A DNA stretch of 64,000 bases. Origin: Symsagittifera roscoffensis (taxonomy: Eukaryota > Xenacoelomorpha > Acoela > Convolutidae). The notes under the pieces are model-generated. The model saw nothing but the letters and a program-made list of their open reading frames with translations. It did no database searches and was not told the DNA's origin. The position numbers were made by a program, and so were the translations under genes. The stretch spans positions 35,355,966 through 35,419,965 of the forward strand of contig NC_087067.1 of assembly GCF_963678635.1 (NCBI RefSeq), given 5' to 3'. Positions 48,565-59,618 of this stretch are shown piece after piece. How positions within the stretch are numbered: position 1 is the first letter of the stretch; every line of letters starts with the position of its first letter.

Positions 48565-49500
48565 ATGAGAGAAACCAATCGGAAACAGGAGCGACCGGCC
48601 CGAAACAATGTTTTGGTTAGGCAGCAACCGTGGAAGTTTGGACATTGGAATTTTAGAACCCTTAGGGGGTTGGAAGGAGGAGAGTTAGAGCAGCTGATGC
48701 TTGAGCGGCATTTTGATGCCCTGGGTTTAAGCGAGACCCGCTTAAATAGCGACGGAGTCTCTGATCTTGGTAGAAACTACACTATTGTGTGCGCGAGCGA
48801 CCCCGAGAAAAAAGGTAAAAACAGGGTTGCTCTCATTTTCAATTCGTTGAAAATGAAACTAACCAGGCATAGGTGCCAAAATGATCGAATTATGGTAGCC
48901 TGGTTGAGTAGTCGCATCAATAAAAAGACGTTTGAAATATTCGTTTGTTACAGTCCCACTAACCCTGATGATGAGAAAGGTGAAAAGGGGGTTGATTGCT
49001 TCTACGCTGATCTCTTCAGAGTAATGAAAGACGGCATCCCCAGCCGTAAAGTTGGATCTCATACTCTGATATTCGGTGATTTGAATGCGAGAATCAGTAA
49101 CGAACAATTGACCGAAATGAGACTACTAGCTGGTGCCTGGTCTGCCGACCAAGAAACAAACTCAAACGGCAAAAAATTGCTGAAGTTTTGTTCGACACAC
49201 GATTTAAAAATCGTGAACACGTTATTTAAGAAACCTTTAAGTAGGCTTATAACGTGGCGTCACTCCAGAGTCCCAGGTGCTGTCATCGATTGTATCTTGT
49301 CCGATCGGAATGCGGTCTGGAGAGATATGAGAGCCAGCTGGGGAGGTAGTACCGGGCATCACTTAGATCATGCTAAACTTGTAGGCGTGGTCTTACCTCT
49401 GAAAGAACCAGGCAAAATGGCGTTTGACGGTGAAAGTTTTCTCAGAAAAAGCTTAAGGAGGAAGTCTCTGGACTACGGTCCAAAATCAATACCTGTCTGA
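48565..49500 (+). pseudogene. LINE APE-like endonuclease domain
   Basis: ATG at 48565 opens 311 codons. Apurinic-endonuclease motifs of LINEs are visible: FGHWNFRTLRG (N), LGLSETRLN (E), IFGDLNARI (GDxN), ITWRHSR (TW), VIDCILSDRN (ID) and GHHLDHAKLV (final DH). The enzyme nicks target DNA to prime reverse transcription (family knowledge). The frame ends at 49500 only because of a shift at an A-run around 49445-49449; in frame 3 the sequence continues naturally (KLKEEVSGLRSKINTCLK) into the next domain. Confidence 0.8.
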
Positions 49501-50474
49501 AATCGGCACAAGGTCGCTCGTTCCTAACATCAGATAACCGCTTGTCCCACACTGACTCCATTGAGAGCTTCAATAGAACTCTTAAGGAGTTGGTGTGCAA
49601 TGTCCATGCCAGGTCAACGGTTCCGGAACCTGAGGAAAAAGAGGGTACATTATTTGAGTATTTAAATACTGAACAACGTTTGGTATTTAAAGAAAGGAGA
49701 AGTGTGCATCGTCAGGTTCTAAACAACAGAACTGACGAATTGGTTGCAGCAAGAAAAAGGCTAAAATTGAAGTGCAACAAGTTGAGGAAGTTTGCCCAAA
49801 ATGAGATGTTAGAGAGTGGCCTGGAAGGGTTTCAAGACAAGCACGTCCTCGGACAAACGCGTGAAGCGTTTAAGGTGTTGAAAGAGACTCTTGGAATGTT
49901 CGCCTGAGTTGGTTGGGGAGAGGGAGCAAAGGTGAAGAAGTTTCAAAGGCATTATGATAATCTGTTTACGACCAGACCGGCGAGTGAAAAATTTGTTGAA
50001 AGGTCACTTCCAGTAGCGGAAAGTGGACCTCCTAAAGGAGCAGAGGTACTACAAGCGTTGAGAGAAATCAACACGAACAAGCCACACGGTGAGAGTCAGA
50101 TCACCAGTGACTTTCTTAAGTTACTCGAGAAGAAAATTCTCAAGCCTCTCACAAAAATTTTCACTGATATCTGGCTTGATCCGGGGAAAATTCCCCAAAT
50201 TTGGAGGGACGCACTAGTACTCAACCTGTTCAAGAAAGGAAGCAGAGCAGAACCGAACAATTACCGGAGCATTTTCCTTCTTGACCAAGTTGGCAAAGTG
50301 TTCGCAAAGGTGATTGCAAATGGGGTGAATAAGCAGCTGCCCAAGATATCACCTTATCAATTTGGGTTCCGAAGCCACAGGTCAACGGGCCAAGCTATCT
50401 TGGCAATTAGATGTTTGCTGCAAAGAAGGATTGAGAACCATCAACCTCTTTGTATGACTTTCATCGAAGGGTGA
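49449..50474 (+). pseudogene. LINE linker and N-terminal reverse transcriptase, truncated
   Basis: Continuous in frame from the frameshift, apart from one TGA (49905-49907) after KETLGMFA. It carries RT fingers motifs: KPHGESQITSDFLKLL, PQIWRDALVLNLFKKGSRAE then NNYRSIFLLDQVGKVFAKVI, and YQFGFRSHRSTGQAIL. It stops at LCMTFIEG, exactly where motif A with the first catalytic Asp should begin. Everything from the palm to the thumb is missing. Confidence 0.75.
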
Positions 50475-50489
50475 ATTCGAAAAAAAAGG

Positions 50490-50874
50490 GATTTCCAAAA
50501 AGGGTAAATTCGACTGCCCTCTGTCCGACTGTAACAAGACCTATGTCTATGCCAGCGGTTGGTCAAAGCACATGCAAAACTGTCACCCGCACGTGAAACT
50601 TATCAGCGCATCAGAACCGACCGTCTCAGCACCGCAACTGAATCGGCAATCCTTCGCATCAAACGAAGACACTAGCACAGGTGATGAGGTGCTAAAGTGT
50701 CCGCTCTGCTCCTATCGGTGCTCGGTTAGAAAGTCAATGATCAATCACTGTTATGTGAAGCACCGATACTCGTGGGTCAAAGCAAGGCCAATTGCCCAAG
50801 CCGCCAAGTCATGTTGCGTTGTCCCGGTGCGTACAATCAATAGGAAAAAAATTGTGCAAATTGTAGCGCCATGA
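50490..50874 (+). pseudogene. LINE C-terminal C2H2 zinc-finger segment
   Basis: A frame ending in TGA at 50874 holds two zinc fingers: CPLSDCNKTYVYASGWSKHM followed by QNCH, and CPLCSYRCSVRKSMINHCYV followed by KH. It directly follows the truncated RT, so I take it as the original C-terminus of the same element brought next to motif A by an internal deletion. It could alternatively be an unrelated zinc-finger fragment. Confidence 0.6.
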
Positions 50875-51479
50875 TCACCACTGCTACCTCGGAAAGGTAG
50901 AACGGGTTCCCGGTGGTGACTTTCATTTCGTTTGAATTAGTTCTTATGATTTAATAAAGTCAGAACCATTGCCCCTGGCCCTTGACCAGCTGGGGTGCAG
51001 ATAGGAGGAACTTATTACTGTAAAATTTTTATTAAGTTTTTGAACATGAAACTGCCTCCTTTCATTCGTATATACATTCAAATTACAACTACTGAGAGTT
51101 CAGACCTCAAACTAGGGATGATGATATTTTCTTGACTATGACAAGCAAGTGCAAAAACAAATATTTCTAAAACTTTTGTTTGATTTTTATGCTTCAAAAC
51201 TATAGGACACATTTTTCAACTTTTGTCAAAAAAAAAAAACAAATATACGTTACTTGTTTTGAAACTTTACTGAGCTGCAATATTCGACAACACTTGGAAA
51301 GGGTGTATTATTAAGGCTAAGGTTAGTTGCTCAAGTCATTCGCCGTATCGTTACCATCTTGAACTTCTAGCATAAATGTTGAATTTGACTTCAACCATTA
51401 TGAATCACAGAATAAGGTCTGCTAAAAGTTTGTTGAGGTTTTCGATTTAGATAAAATGCCTTCTGCTTTACTGACGATT

Positions 51480-52629
51480 TATTAGTTACAGTTTTTTTTC
51501 ATGGGAAAAAATTAAGTTGCTCTAGTTGACAAATTTGACTGAGTTATTGATTTAGAAGCTCTTTCATTCTTTAACTTTCCCTGCACACACAAAATCAATG
51601 GCAAAAAACCACATCATTAGCGTCTTATAATGCAACGCTTGAATAATTTAATTTACTGTCTTCTCTTTTCAACTGTTCACATACTGGGTTACATCAACTG
51701 CTCTATCCGACAGAACATAAAAAAACGGGCAACCTATTTCTCTAGGGGTCAAAAGCGCTGCTTTGTTTTGATGGATAGTTCAGTTAATTTAACCTACCAT
51801 ATGAACCGTTAAAAAACACAGAGCAAATTATTTTTATTGAAGTACGAGATTATAAGACAGCCCTATTTGCATAAATGACCGCAATCGCAGTTTTGAAGTT
51901 CAATAAGCTCACCGGACAAACATACAGTCAAAACTGAAACGAATGCCTTTGAGTTTTTAGACTTCATAAAAAATGTGTCTGAAAATTTGCCTATTAAATT
52001 AAACTTTTTAGAGAAAAAGCGTTGAACATGTTCCGTCAAAAAGCGGCCAGATGTTTTCGAGATATGAGTTGTTTTGCTTTTTCAACAAAAATTGCTTACA
52101 CTGCTCTATTCGACAAATCTGACCTCGATTTAAAAAAAAGCAGCTTCTTCAGCTTTGCCACCTTCCCTGCACGCACAAAATCAGTAGCAAAAGCTACATC
52201 ATTAGCGTCTTATAATGCAAAACTTAAATAAATTAGTTTGCTCTTTTTTGTGACAAGGTTGATATGCTGGGTTAAACCAACTGCGCCATCCGTCAAAACG
52301 AAAAAAAAACGAATGATCTTTTTACCCTAGATAAAAAGATTGCTCAATATATTTTTTTGATCGATAGCGCAGTTGATTTAATCCAGAAAAAGAACTTTTT
52401 ATAAACAGAAAAGAGCAAACTAACTCGTTACAACTTTAGCATTATGAGACGACCGCATTCGCACAGTGGCCGCAATCACAGTTTTCAAATTCAATAAGTT
52501 TACAGGACAAAAATTATAATTAAATTGAGACGGATGCTTTTGAGTCTAGAAGAGTGTATAACTGTGCAAATCTGACTTAGTTATTGAAACAGAAGCTGCC
52601 TCTTTATTTTTAAAGCATTAGTTTAGTTA
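51480..52629. repeat. ~595-bp tandem repeat running into the assembly gap
   Basis: Segments at 51545-51720 and 52140-52310 match (CACAAAATCA, CATCATTAGCGTCTTATAAT, CTGGGTTA). Those at 51835-51960 and 52420-52550 also match (ACCGCAATCGCAGTTTT against GGCCGCAATCACAGTTTT). The offset is 590-595 bp. A third unit appears to begin near 52565 and is cut by the N run. Copies are diverged by eye 20-30%. Confidence 0.7.
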
Positions 52630-52829
52630 NNNNNNNNNNNNNNNNNNNNNNNNNNNNNNNNNNNNNNNNNNNNNNNNNNNNNNNNNNNNNNNNNNNNNNN
52701 NNNNNNNNNNNNNNNNNNNNNNNNNNNNNNNNNNNNNNNNNNNNNNNNNNNNNNNNNNNNNNNNNNNNNNNNNNNNNNNNNNNNNNNNNNNNNNNNNNNN
52801 NNNNNNNNNNNNNNNNNNNNNNNNNNNNN
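52630..52829. other. assembly gap, 200 N
   Basis: Exactly 200 undetermined bases, a conventional placeholder length. The true gap size is unknown and probably relates to the tandem repeat on its left. Confidence 0.99.
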
Positions 52830-53263
52830 TGAATTTTGAATAATCAGATAAATGTTTTGGAGTAGATAAAGCGCCTCAATGAAATTTGAAGCAAATTATG
52901 AGCATGAGTGTTTCATCTTCTATACATCGCATCTTCGAGTAGTCACATCATTCTTTATCCGAAATTGAATAAACTGGCAATTTTCAAACCAACAATTTTC
53001 TCAGAAATCTGATCAAAAAAGAATTAAACGTCGATTTTGAGATCAAAATTTTGATATGATTCAGATAGTATAAAATTTCTAATATAGTAAACTGGTATAG
53101 AAAAAAGTTATTTGAATTTTTTAATCTCTATCAGCAAAAGTTAAACAACAACAGCAGTTATCTATGAGGTAAAGGTAGATAAGGCAAATTTGATGGAAAA
53201 TTGAAAAATTTGAGAGAATAAAAACTTGTGAGAAAGCCTTAAAGCCAAAACATATAATACATA

Positions 53264-53594
53264 TGGCCGGATCTGAGATTTTCTCGTGGGGGAGAGGGGT
53301 GCAGATTTTTTTTAGATCGAGCAAATTGATTGTCCGAGCTCTCCCAAAGCAATAAAAAGACCCCGTTTTAGCCAAAGTTTGAAAAACAGGCCGAAAAAAG
53401 CGTTTTTAGGGAGTTTTAGAAAATTAATCTATTTTGGCGCCGAAGGCAACTTTAGAAAAGTTTTAGGGTCCGTTCGCCAAAAATGGATATCTCAAAATAG
53501 TATAAAGGGTGGACCCTTTGGGTCGGCAGGTGGTCGAAACCCTGAGAGGGGGAGGAGGGGCATCCCCTCCGCAACCCCCCTAAATTCGCACCAG
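53264..53594 (+). mobile_element. MITE copy
   Basis: Starts TATGGCCGGATCTGAG and ends CTAAATTCGCACCAG, decayed versions of the family ends, with the shared interior TTGGCGCCGAAGGC and GCCAAAAATGGATATCTC. No clear target-site duplication. Confidence 0.65.
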
Positions 53595-53833
53595 ATTGTA
53601 TATCTAGTAGTTTTTTTATATATAGCAGAATTTTAGGGCAGAATTTTTAGAATATATAGCAGAATTTTAGAACCAACAAACATTTTTCTTTGTTTTTTTC
53701 CTTGATATTGTTTATTTTAAATTAATAACTCAGCCAAATGATTCAGTTAAGAACAAAAAAAACTGCAAAAAAGAAATCAAAGGGAGTTTCTTATTAAAAA
53801 ATTCCAAATCAAAATACACATTGTAATGCTTCT

Positions 53834-54176
53834 CACCAGCCGATTTAGGGGTGGGGTGTAGACGCCCTTCCCCTCACGGATTCGACTCCCTGCCGACCCA
53901 AAATAATATATCATTTTTTGGCTGACTGACCCTACATTTTTTCTAAAAGAGCCTTGGGCCCCAAAATATACTAGTTTTCAGAGGAAAGCGCGCGCCAAAA
54001 AACGCAATTTTTTGGTCAAAAATTTCCAAAAAGTGCCAAAAAACGTTTTTTTTTTGCCTGTTTTATCAAAATTTTCCCGGTGGTGCAAAAAAGCTGGTCA
54101 AAATGGGTTCTTTATAGTGAATGGGAGTGGTCAGAAAATCAATTCCCCCCTCGAAAAAATCTTAGATCCGCCTCTT
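53834..54176 (-). mobile_element. hAT-type MITE, reverse orientation, 8-bp target duplication
   Basis: Starts CACCAGCCGATTTAGG and ends CTTAGATCCGCCTCTT. Flanks ATGCTTCT (53826-53833) and ACGCTTCT (54177-54184) match at 7 of 8 bases. The interior is the family body read in reverse. Confidence 0.8.
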
Positions 54177-55829
54177 ACGCTTCTCAAAGATGCATCATTT
54201 CGACCCCATTTGAGGTTTTTGAGGTGGTCACAATCAAGAGGAAAAAACACCGCATTTATAACACCACGTTTTTCGCCTCAACTTAGTAAATGGAATATTG
54301 CAAAAAATTGGATGACTTTTCAACCAAAAACAGCCCGAAAAAAGTAAGTCGAGAAGAATAAAAAATGAAAGCAACATTGTGGTATATAAAATGCATTTTA
54401 AAAGAAGAACTGTGCAGTGTGAAATCTTTTTATTTTGAAAAAACCTATTTAATTAGCTGCTTTTTCAAGTAGTAAGTGGCCTGATACTCTAAACGTTATG
54501 CAATTCTGACAGATGCAGTTGGAGCAATCACAATTTTTCTTTGCAGAGTCTTCAAAACTGGAAACTGGTTCCATTTTTGCTCCTATGTGTCATGTCGTAA
54601 AAATAACGAAACTGATTTTGAAAAAAAAAGTATAAACTCCAGTATGAGTGATCAGCAGAAAAATGGGATCAGCCGTACAATTTCTACCAACAAACTGTTA
54701 ATTAGATGATATTAATTTATCCTCAAACTTATTTGAATTTAAATTATTATTTTTTCACCTAAGTTGACTTTGAGGTAGTTGTAATTTTTACCGTTGAAAC
54801 AGGTATTCAAATTTTTGTCTATCAATAGCCATAATATCTGTTTTATTTTTAAAATCAATCAGATATGTTAAAAATCCATAGTTTAGGGTTCGGATCAATG
54901 AAAACGGGGAGGAATTTTCTATTCGGGCTTGTTTTATTTTTGTTTTTTTTTTCCACGTAAAATCAGGTGCCATCATTATTCCTCAAAATGGGTCAAATGC
55001 TAATCTAAAATAAAGCCCTTTGAGTCGTGATTCGAACGACATAAAAAATATCAAAACATTGTCCTAGTGTTGAGAAAAACCGGTTTGATTTTCAGTTCAA
55101 TTTCCTGCAAGTGAAGCTATCTAGATACAATTGTTCAATGAAAATTTTTTAAATGGCCTTAAATAATTTTTTTTAAAAACAAACAAAAATCAAGTTTTGG
55201 ATGTAGAATTTAGTGCTTCTTTGGCAATAAAAGATTTCTAAAGAAAATTCAAAAATTTTGGTGCAATTTTTTTCATACAAGGTTTGCCATTCTTTTTTGA
55301 GGATAACTACTGTCAATTGCGTATAGTTAGCTGAATATTTTACGTGTTTATAAAGTTCTCAAATCACACCAGGCACAAAAATTGAAATGAAAAAAACAAA
55401 TCGAAAAAAACTTACTTTTTTTAGGACTAACATCCACCACTAAGTGCTTCTTACACAGCAGCCGGCTATCTGTGTTTAAACTTTCAATTTAACTATTTTT
55501 ATTTTGGCTAGTTTTTTGTATTAACTTTTGTGTGCATTGACAAATACAACAGCCCTGAGTAATATGGAGGTCAACACGGTGTGTACGGTTTTCTAGAATT
55601 GGAACGTTTAGCTTATAGGCATGATATGACAAAACGACTCAACTACTTTTAGTTGGCGGAAAAGTTCCTGCTTAATTGTAGTTTTTGCGGAAATTTTTTG
55701 CAAGCCGAATTATCGACTGGACTTCATTATGGGCAAAAAATTGCAGTTTGGCATAAAAAATGGCTCACTGATTACAAAAATTTTGTTAAAGTGGTAAAAT
55801 GTTTTTTGTTAAAATTTAAACTTTCATTT

Positions 55830-55968
55830 CACCAGCGGATTTAAGCTTTGGGAGAGCTCAGAAAATCAATTTGTTCGACCTAAAAAAAAGGTCGACAAAA
55901 ATTTTTGAATTTTTTTTTGAAAATCTGCCCCCCCCCCCCCCTCGAAAAAAACCCTGGATCCGCCCCTG
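55830..55968 (-). mobile_element. short MITE derivative with a C14 run
   Basis: Both terminal inverted repeats of the family are present (CACCAGCGGATTTAAG, GGATCCGCCCCTG) but only 139 bp remain. The homopolymer of 14 C sits at 55928-55941. Confidence 0.65.
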
Positions 55969-56436
55969 CTTAAATCATACACACTTAGAGTATTGTCAAC
56001 AAAAAACGCTGTTTGCACAATTCCTGCAATATAGATATTGCATCATAATTTGTTTTTGGAGAAAAATGTTGTTTTTGCTAGGAAATCTAGCCAAACGTTT
56101 TTCATATATGAGAATTGTATGACTGCCATTTCTTAACCGAAAATGTGTATGGAATTGAAGAACTATCATTTTCGGTGTATGGAGTATCAACCCGGAAAAT
56201 AGAATGACCTAAGCCTAAGGATAGTATCAACAAAATTCAAAGGCATGAAATACTTAAGAAAAAATGCAAGTATAACAACGTGAGGTAAGCTGAAATTGCA
56301 CAGTGTGTGTTGTTCTTCTCAGCATATTTGCCAAATCAATTTTGTTTTATCATGAATGATCAAAAAATCTGATTCGCATTCCTTTAAAAAAGTGCTGCTG
56401 ACAATCGAAGCGGGCATCCCAATGCGAGCAAATCAC

Positions 56437-58346
56437 CAGCTTGACTAAAATCAGATCACCAGCTGAGATGTGTCCAGTTTGTATATGCGCCAACAAACAA
56501 AGGAGAGCAGTTATAAGTCCAATTACTGTTTGCTGTTTAATGAGCCTTAAGAAAACAAAAAGAATACCGAACTTTTTACACAGAGGCGGGGCGTATTTTT
56601 GCAACAATTGCGATGCCAAAAACATCTTTGCGCTTCAAAATAGTTAAAGAAAAAAAAGAGAGAAGTCAAAAAAATGTCTGAAAAATAATTTGACAAAAGT
56701 TGTAAGATAACAGCAACAAAAACTTCATATTTGTATCAGATAAAGTTCATAGGCAGCCCTTAAAAATGCAAATCATTTACCGAGCGGCAACAAAGGCGGC
56801 AAACTTTGGTCGAAACCTTTCAAGCCGAAAAGAAATCTGTTGTCATAAAAAATTCATAAAATTGAAAAGTTTTTAAGACCCATCCAAACTGAAACCCATA
56901 ATCCAGACTTTTTGGAAAAAATAATTACAACCTGAAACGAGCTAATCAATACTTGAATGATAGAAGTAGAACCAAAAATCTTGCTTAACAAGAAAAAATC
57001 CTCTAGAGATCCTCTAGAAGTGATCCTGTGGAGAAGGTTGTTTACGGGAAAAAGTCTAGTACCTTATTGCAATACCCTTGCTTATTGCGAGGGTAAAAAA
57101 TCGGTGATTATCTAATTAGATGAAATTTCGATTTCTGATTCAACTTTAAATTTTTGAGAGATCTGAATTAAACATTTTGCCCCAACTTCGACATGTTTTG
57201 ATAACAAACGTAATTGTTTGCGGCAGATTTTTTTGACCACTTTTTTTTAAAATATTTTTTGTTGGAAATTGGATTTTTCATCAGCAAACTATGGTAAAAT
57301 TAAAACTTTTAACACTAAGAGCAACGTTTTTTCACAGATTACTTGAGTAGAATGGCCAGAGAAGCCAAATATATCTAGAGAATTTTCTCAAATTTTCTAA
57401 TAAAACCAGGTTTTTTTATTGAAGCTTTTTTTGTCGATTCCGAATCGGGAATGAATAGAATTGAATATACTACGATACAATACGGTTAATTTTGTACGAA
57501 CTATTTTTGAAGTACATTCACAACAGCATGAGAAAAACTCAGCCAAATTCTACCAGGCAAAAATCTAGAAAATTAAGTGGTAAAAAAACTCAAAATGAAC
57601 AGAATAAGCGTTGGCGTAAATTAATAAAAATTGTTCAAAAATTTCAAAAAAAGTGTTTTTTGCAGAGAAAAATTTCTAGGACGAAAAATAGAAAGAGGAA
57701 TAATGTTTGCAAGCTGGTTTAGGTGACACCATCTATTATTACAAAATAAGTTATAAGTTAATTAGAGCAGAACTAGTACTAACCCTGAACCGCTGATTCC
57801 TCCAAACATTTTGCGGTTGTTTCAAAAGAAATGCCGCTCCAGGTCGAATTTTCCTTGTTCCAATTTCACTGCAAAGAAAATAACTTCTAGTTTATATCCA
57901 AAATAATCCAATAGAGAGATAAAAAGCCCAGATAAGGTTTTCAATCTTGACTACCAAAACTGTCACTCGGTCAGAACTTGACGGAAGTCAGCTCCACCAG
58001 CATTTGGTCCGGCCGGCCGGGGAGAGTTCTGGTGATTATTGGGAGGGGGAAAACAAAGTTGGTGGCATATAATTCCAATATGTAAAAACCTACTATATAA
58101 ACGCTGTGAGAAGGCTTGACAATGTTTCAAATAATTGTAACCGAAAAGTTCAGGGAAATTTTGATCAAAGAAGGTTGAAATAATTTCATAAAGTTGAACT
58201 TCACAATCATGTCGGCTCCTACAAAAACAACAAATTAAGTTGTATAATTTGTATTACAGTTGCTTTATTACACTTCAGAGGTTTGAAAATAGGTCACTGC
58301 GGCGGGGAGCTAAACTCAATTCGTAATATTTTTGCCTGATAATCCT
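56437..58346 (-). CDS. unrecognised multi-exon gene (partial)
   Basis: I do not recognise this protein. On the minus strand four segments splice in phase: 58346-58298 (49 nt), 58218-57967 (252 nt), 57868-57784 (85 nt) and, less surely, 56532-56437 (96 nt). The second segment is the most convincing: 83 codons without a stop, reading LYEIISTFFDQNFPELFGYN, then YLKHCQAFSQRLYS, then a Pro/Asn-rich stretch (PPPNNHQNSPRPAGPNAGG). The third reads EIGTRKIRPGAAFLLKQPQN. The fourth would add a hydrophobic TVIGLITALLCLLA, perhaps a membrane segment. Neither a start nor a stop is established. Part of the middle exon is GC-rich against an AT-rich background, which also argues for coding. Splice sites: TTTTTGTAG acceptor, GTGACA and GTTAGT donors. 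Confidence 0.4.
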
Positions 58347-58488
58347 CTAAAGACAAATCTCAGTGTTTCAGTCTATAAACCTAAAAATATACAAATTGGT
58401 ATGGAAATGCACACGTTCCTTCAGTACTGGGATTTAAGTTTGCTATACCATTTAATGGTTCAGCTCATAAATTTGTACGAACGAACTT

Positions 58489-58689
58489 TTAGGTGGTTTT
58501 AAAAGGCTCATAATATGGTGTTAAAATTGTTATTAATACCAAGGTTGCCACTGAATAAATCAAATAAAAGTAAGCCAAGTAAGTTCTGTTCTGCTTGTTT
58601 GAAGCAGATTCGAAAAACAAAACACGATTCAGAAATATGTGGGTTGAAGTCAACTTTTGGACTAAATTTGTGACGTCACATTTTTCCAT
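58489..58689 (-). CDS. possible exon encoding a membrane segment
   Basis: An ATG at 58689 opens 66 codons (MEKCDVTNLVQKLTSTHIFL...) with a hydrophobic stretch YLAYFYLIYSVATLVLITIL. The codon content looks less random than most AT-rich frames here, and it lies just upstream of the unrecognised exon chain on the same strand. A GT after VATL gives a possible donor, but its phase does not fit the next predicted exon, so I cannot join them. Confidence 0.2.
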   Translation of the reverse strand: MEKCDVTNLVQKLTSTHIFLNRVLFFESASNKQNRTYLAYFYLIYSVATLVLITILTPYYEPFKTT

Positions 58690-59270
58690 GTTTCAGCCCG
58701 AGGAAGCGGCTAACTTAACTTCATAAGCCTCTGATTCTGGGGGGCTAATGCGACTTTCCGTCTTTTCAACTAACAGGAAGAAACTTGTCAGTTAACAAAT
58801 CGGAGAGCTTAACCGATATCAAAACTTCCACAAATTCATTTTTCCACTCCCCATTCATAGGTTTAACCTAAATTCGCTCCAAGGGTAGGATAGCAATTTT
58901 GAGATTTTGAAATCCTTGATATAGATTTAAATTTTGACCGCGAGGATTTTTTGAAGGTTTCAAAATCAGGCGGCAGACAGTCTTTTGTTATGATGATAAT
59001 TGGGCTCACGATAGACTGCTGTCTCTAAAGCTTCTTTTCCGACAGCGTTTTATTAAAAACGCCTTCTGCCTTCTTTTAAACCGCCGGCGGTAATTTGTGA
59101 CGTGAATTTGTACGAGAAAGATATTGAATGGAATGAAGGAATGACTAGGCTAGTAACTGCGGTGTTTCAAAGGGGGTTAATTGATGCTTCCGGGAAGTAC
59201 ACATTTCCATGATTGGTGCTGACACGGCTGAAATAAAAACAGTCGACTTAAAACTAACATCTAAACCTAG
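58690..59270. other. spacer before the Ty3 element
   Basis: No recognisable coding exon or repeat. Base composition is slightly more balanced than elsewhere. Confidence 0.3.
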
Positions 59271-59618
59271 TGTTATCCATACGGATATCATAGTAAAACA
59301 TTCCTATATAAACAATGTCCACTCAGGTGCTAAAACTACCAGTTGGTAATGTTTACATATTATAAACCTAAATGATTACATAATACATATAGAAGTCTGA
59401 GGATTAAATAAGTATCTATCTATACCTAACAACATATGTAATAGTTATTATGAAACGCTGTCTCTCAAATGCTTCGAGGTCAGCGTCATCCAGACTTAAA
59501 CATAGACCGATGAATTTAAGTTACCATCGTAGTCTTTTCTATTTCTCATTTCATAGTCAGCGTTTAGCATAGACTTGACAACTTAATTATACCTCACCCA
59601 ACGGCTGAGGGTATAACA
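59271..59618 (+). repeat. 5' LTR of Ty3/gypsy element
   Basis: A 348-bp segment starting TGTTATCC and ending GGTATAACA, so the ends form a TGTTAT/ATAACA inverted repeat. A TATA-like CTATATAAAC lies at about 59305-59314. It is directly followed by TGGCGCAGCCAG, a plausible tRNA primer-binding site (59619 onward). The matching 3' LTR would lie outside the window, so the boundaries are inferred from these ends only. Confidence 0.65.

Larger units (their letters stand above)
48540..51010 (+). mobile_element. broken non-LTR retrotransposon (APE-type LINE)
   Basis: Contains in order an APE endonuclease, the N-terminal part of a reverse transcriptase and two C2H2 zinc fingers, then a short 3' UTR with a GC-rich stem (GCCCCTGGCC...GACCAGCTGGGG near 50970-51000). 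It has a frameshift near 49446, an in-frame TGA at 49905 and a deletion of the RT palm. No poly(A) tail or target-site duplication is clear. Its base composition is more balanced than the flanks, suggesting a fairly young insertion. Confidence 0.8.
52830..56436. other. AT-rich region with MITE copies
   Basis: Holds three MITE copies (53264-53594, 53834-54176, 55830-55968) and an old dispersed repeat at 54900-55140 shared with 43980-44220. I recognise no host coding exon here. Confidence 0.4.

Noticed and set aside
57784..57809. ATG at 57809 starting MFGGISGS as a first coding exon that splices to 56545.
   Set aside because: The same exon read in another frame continues the upstream exon in phase (EIGTRKIRPGAAFLL...), which is the better explanation; the ATG is probably out of frame.
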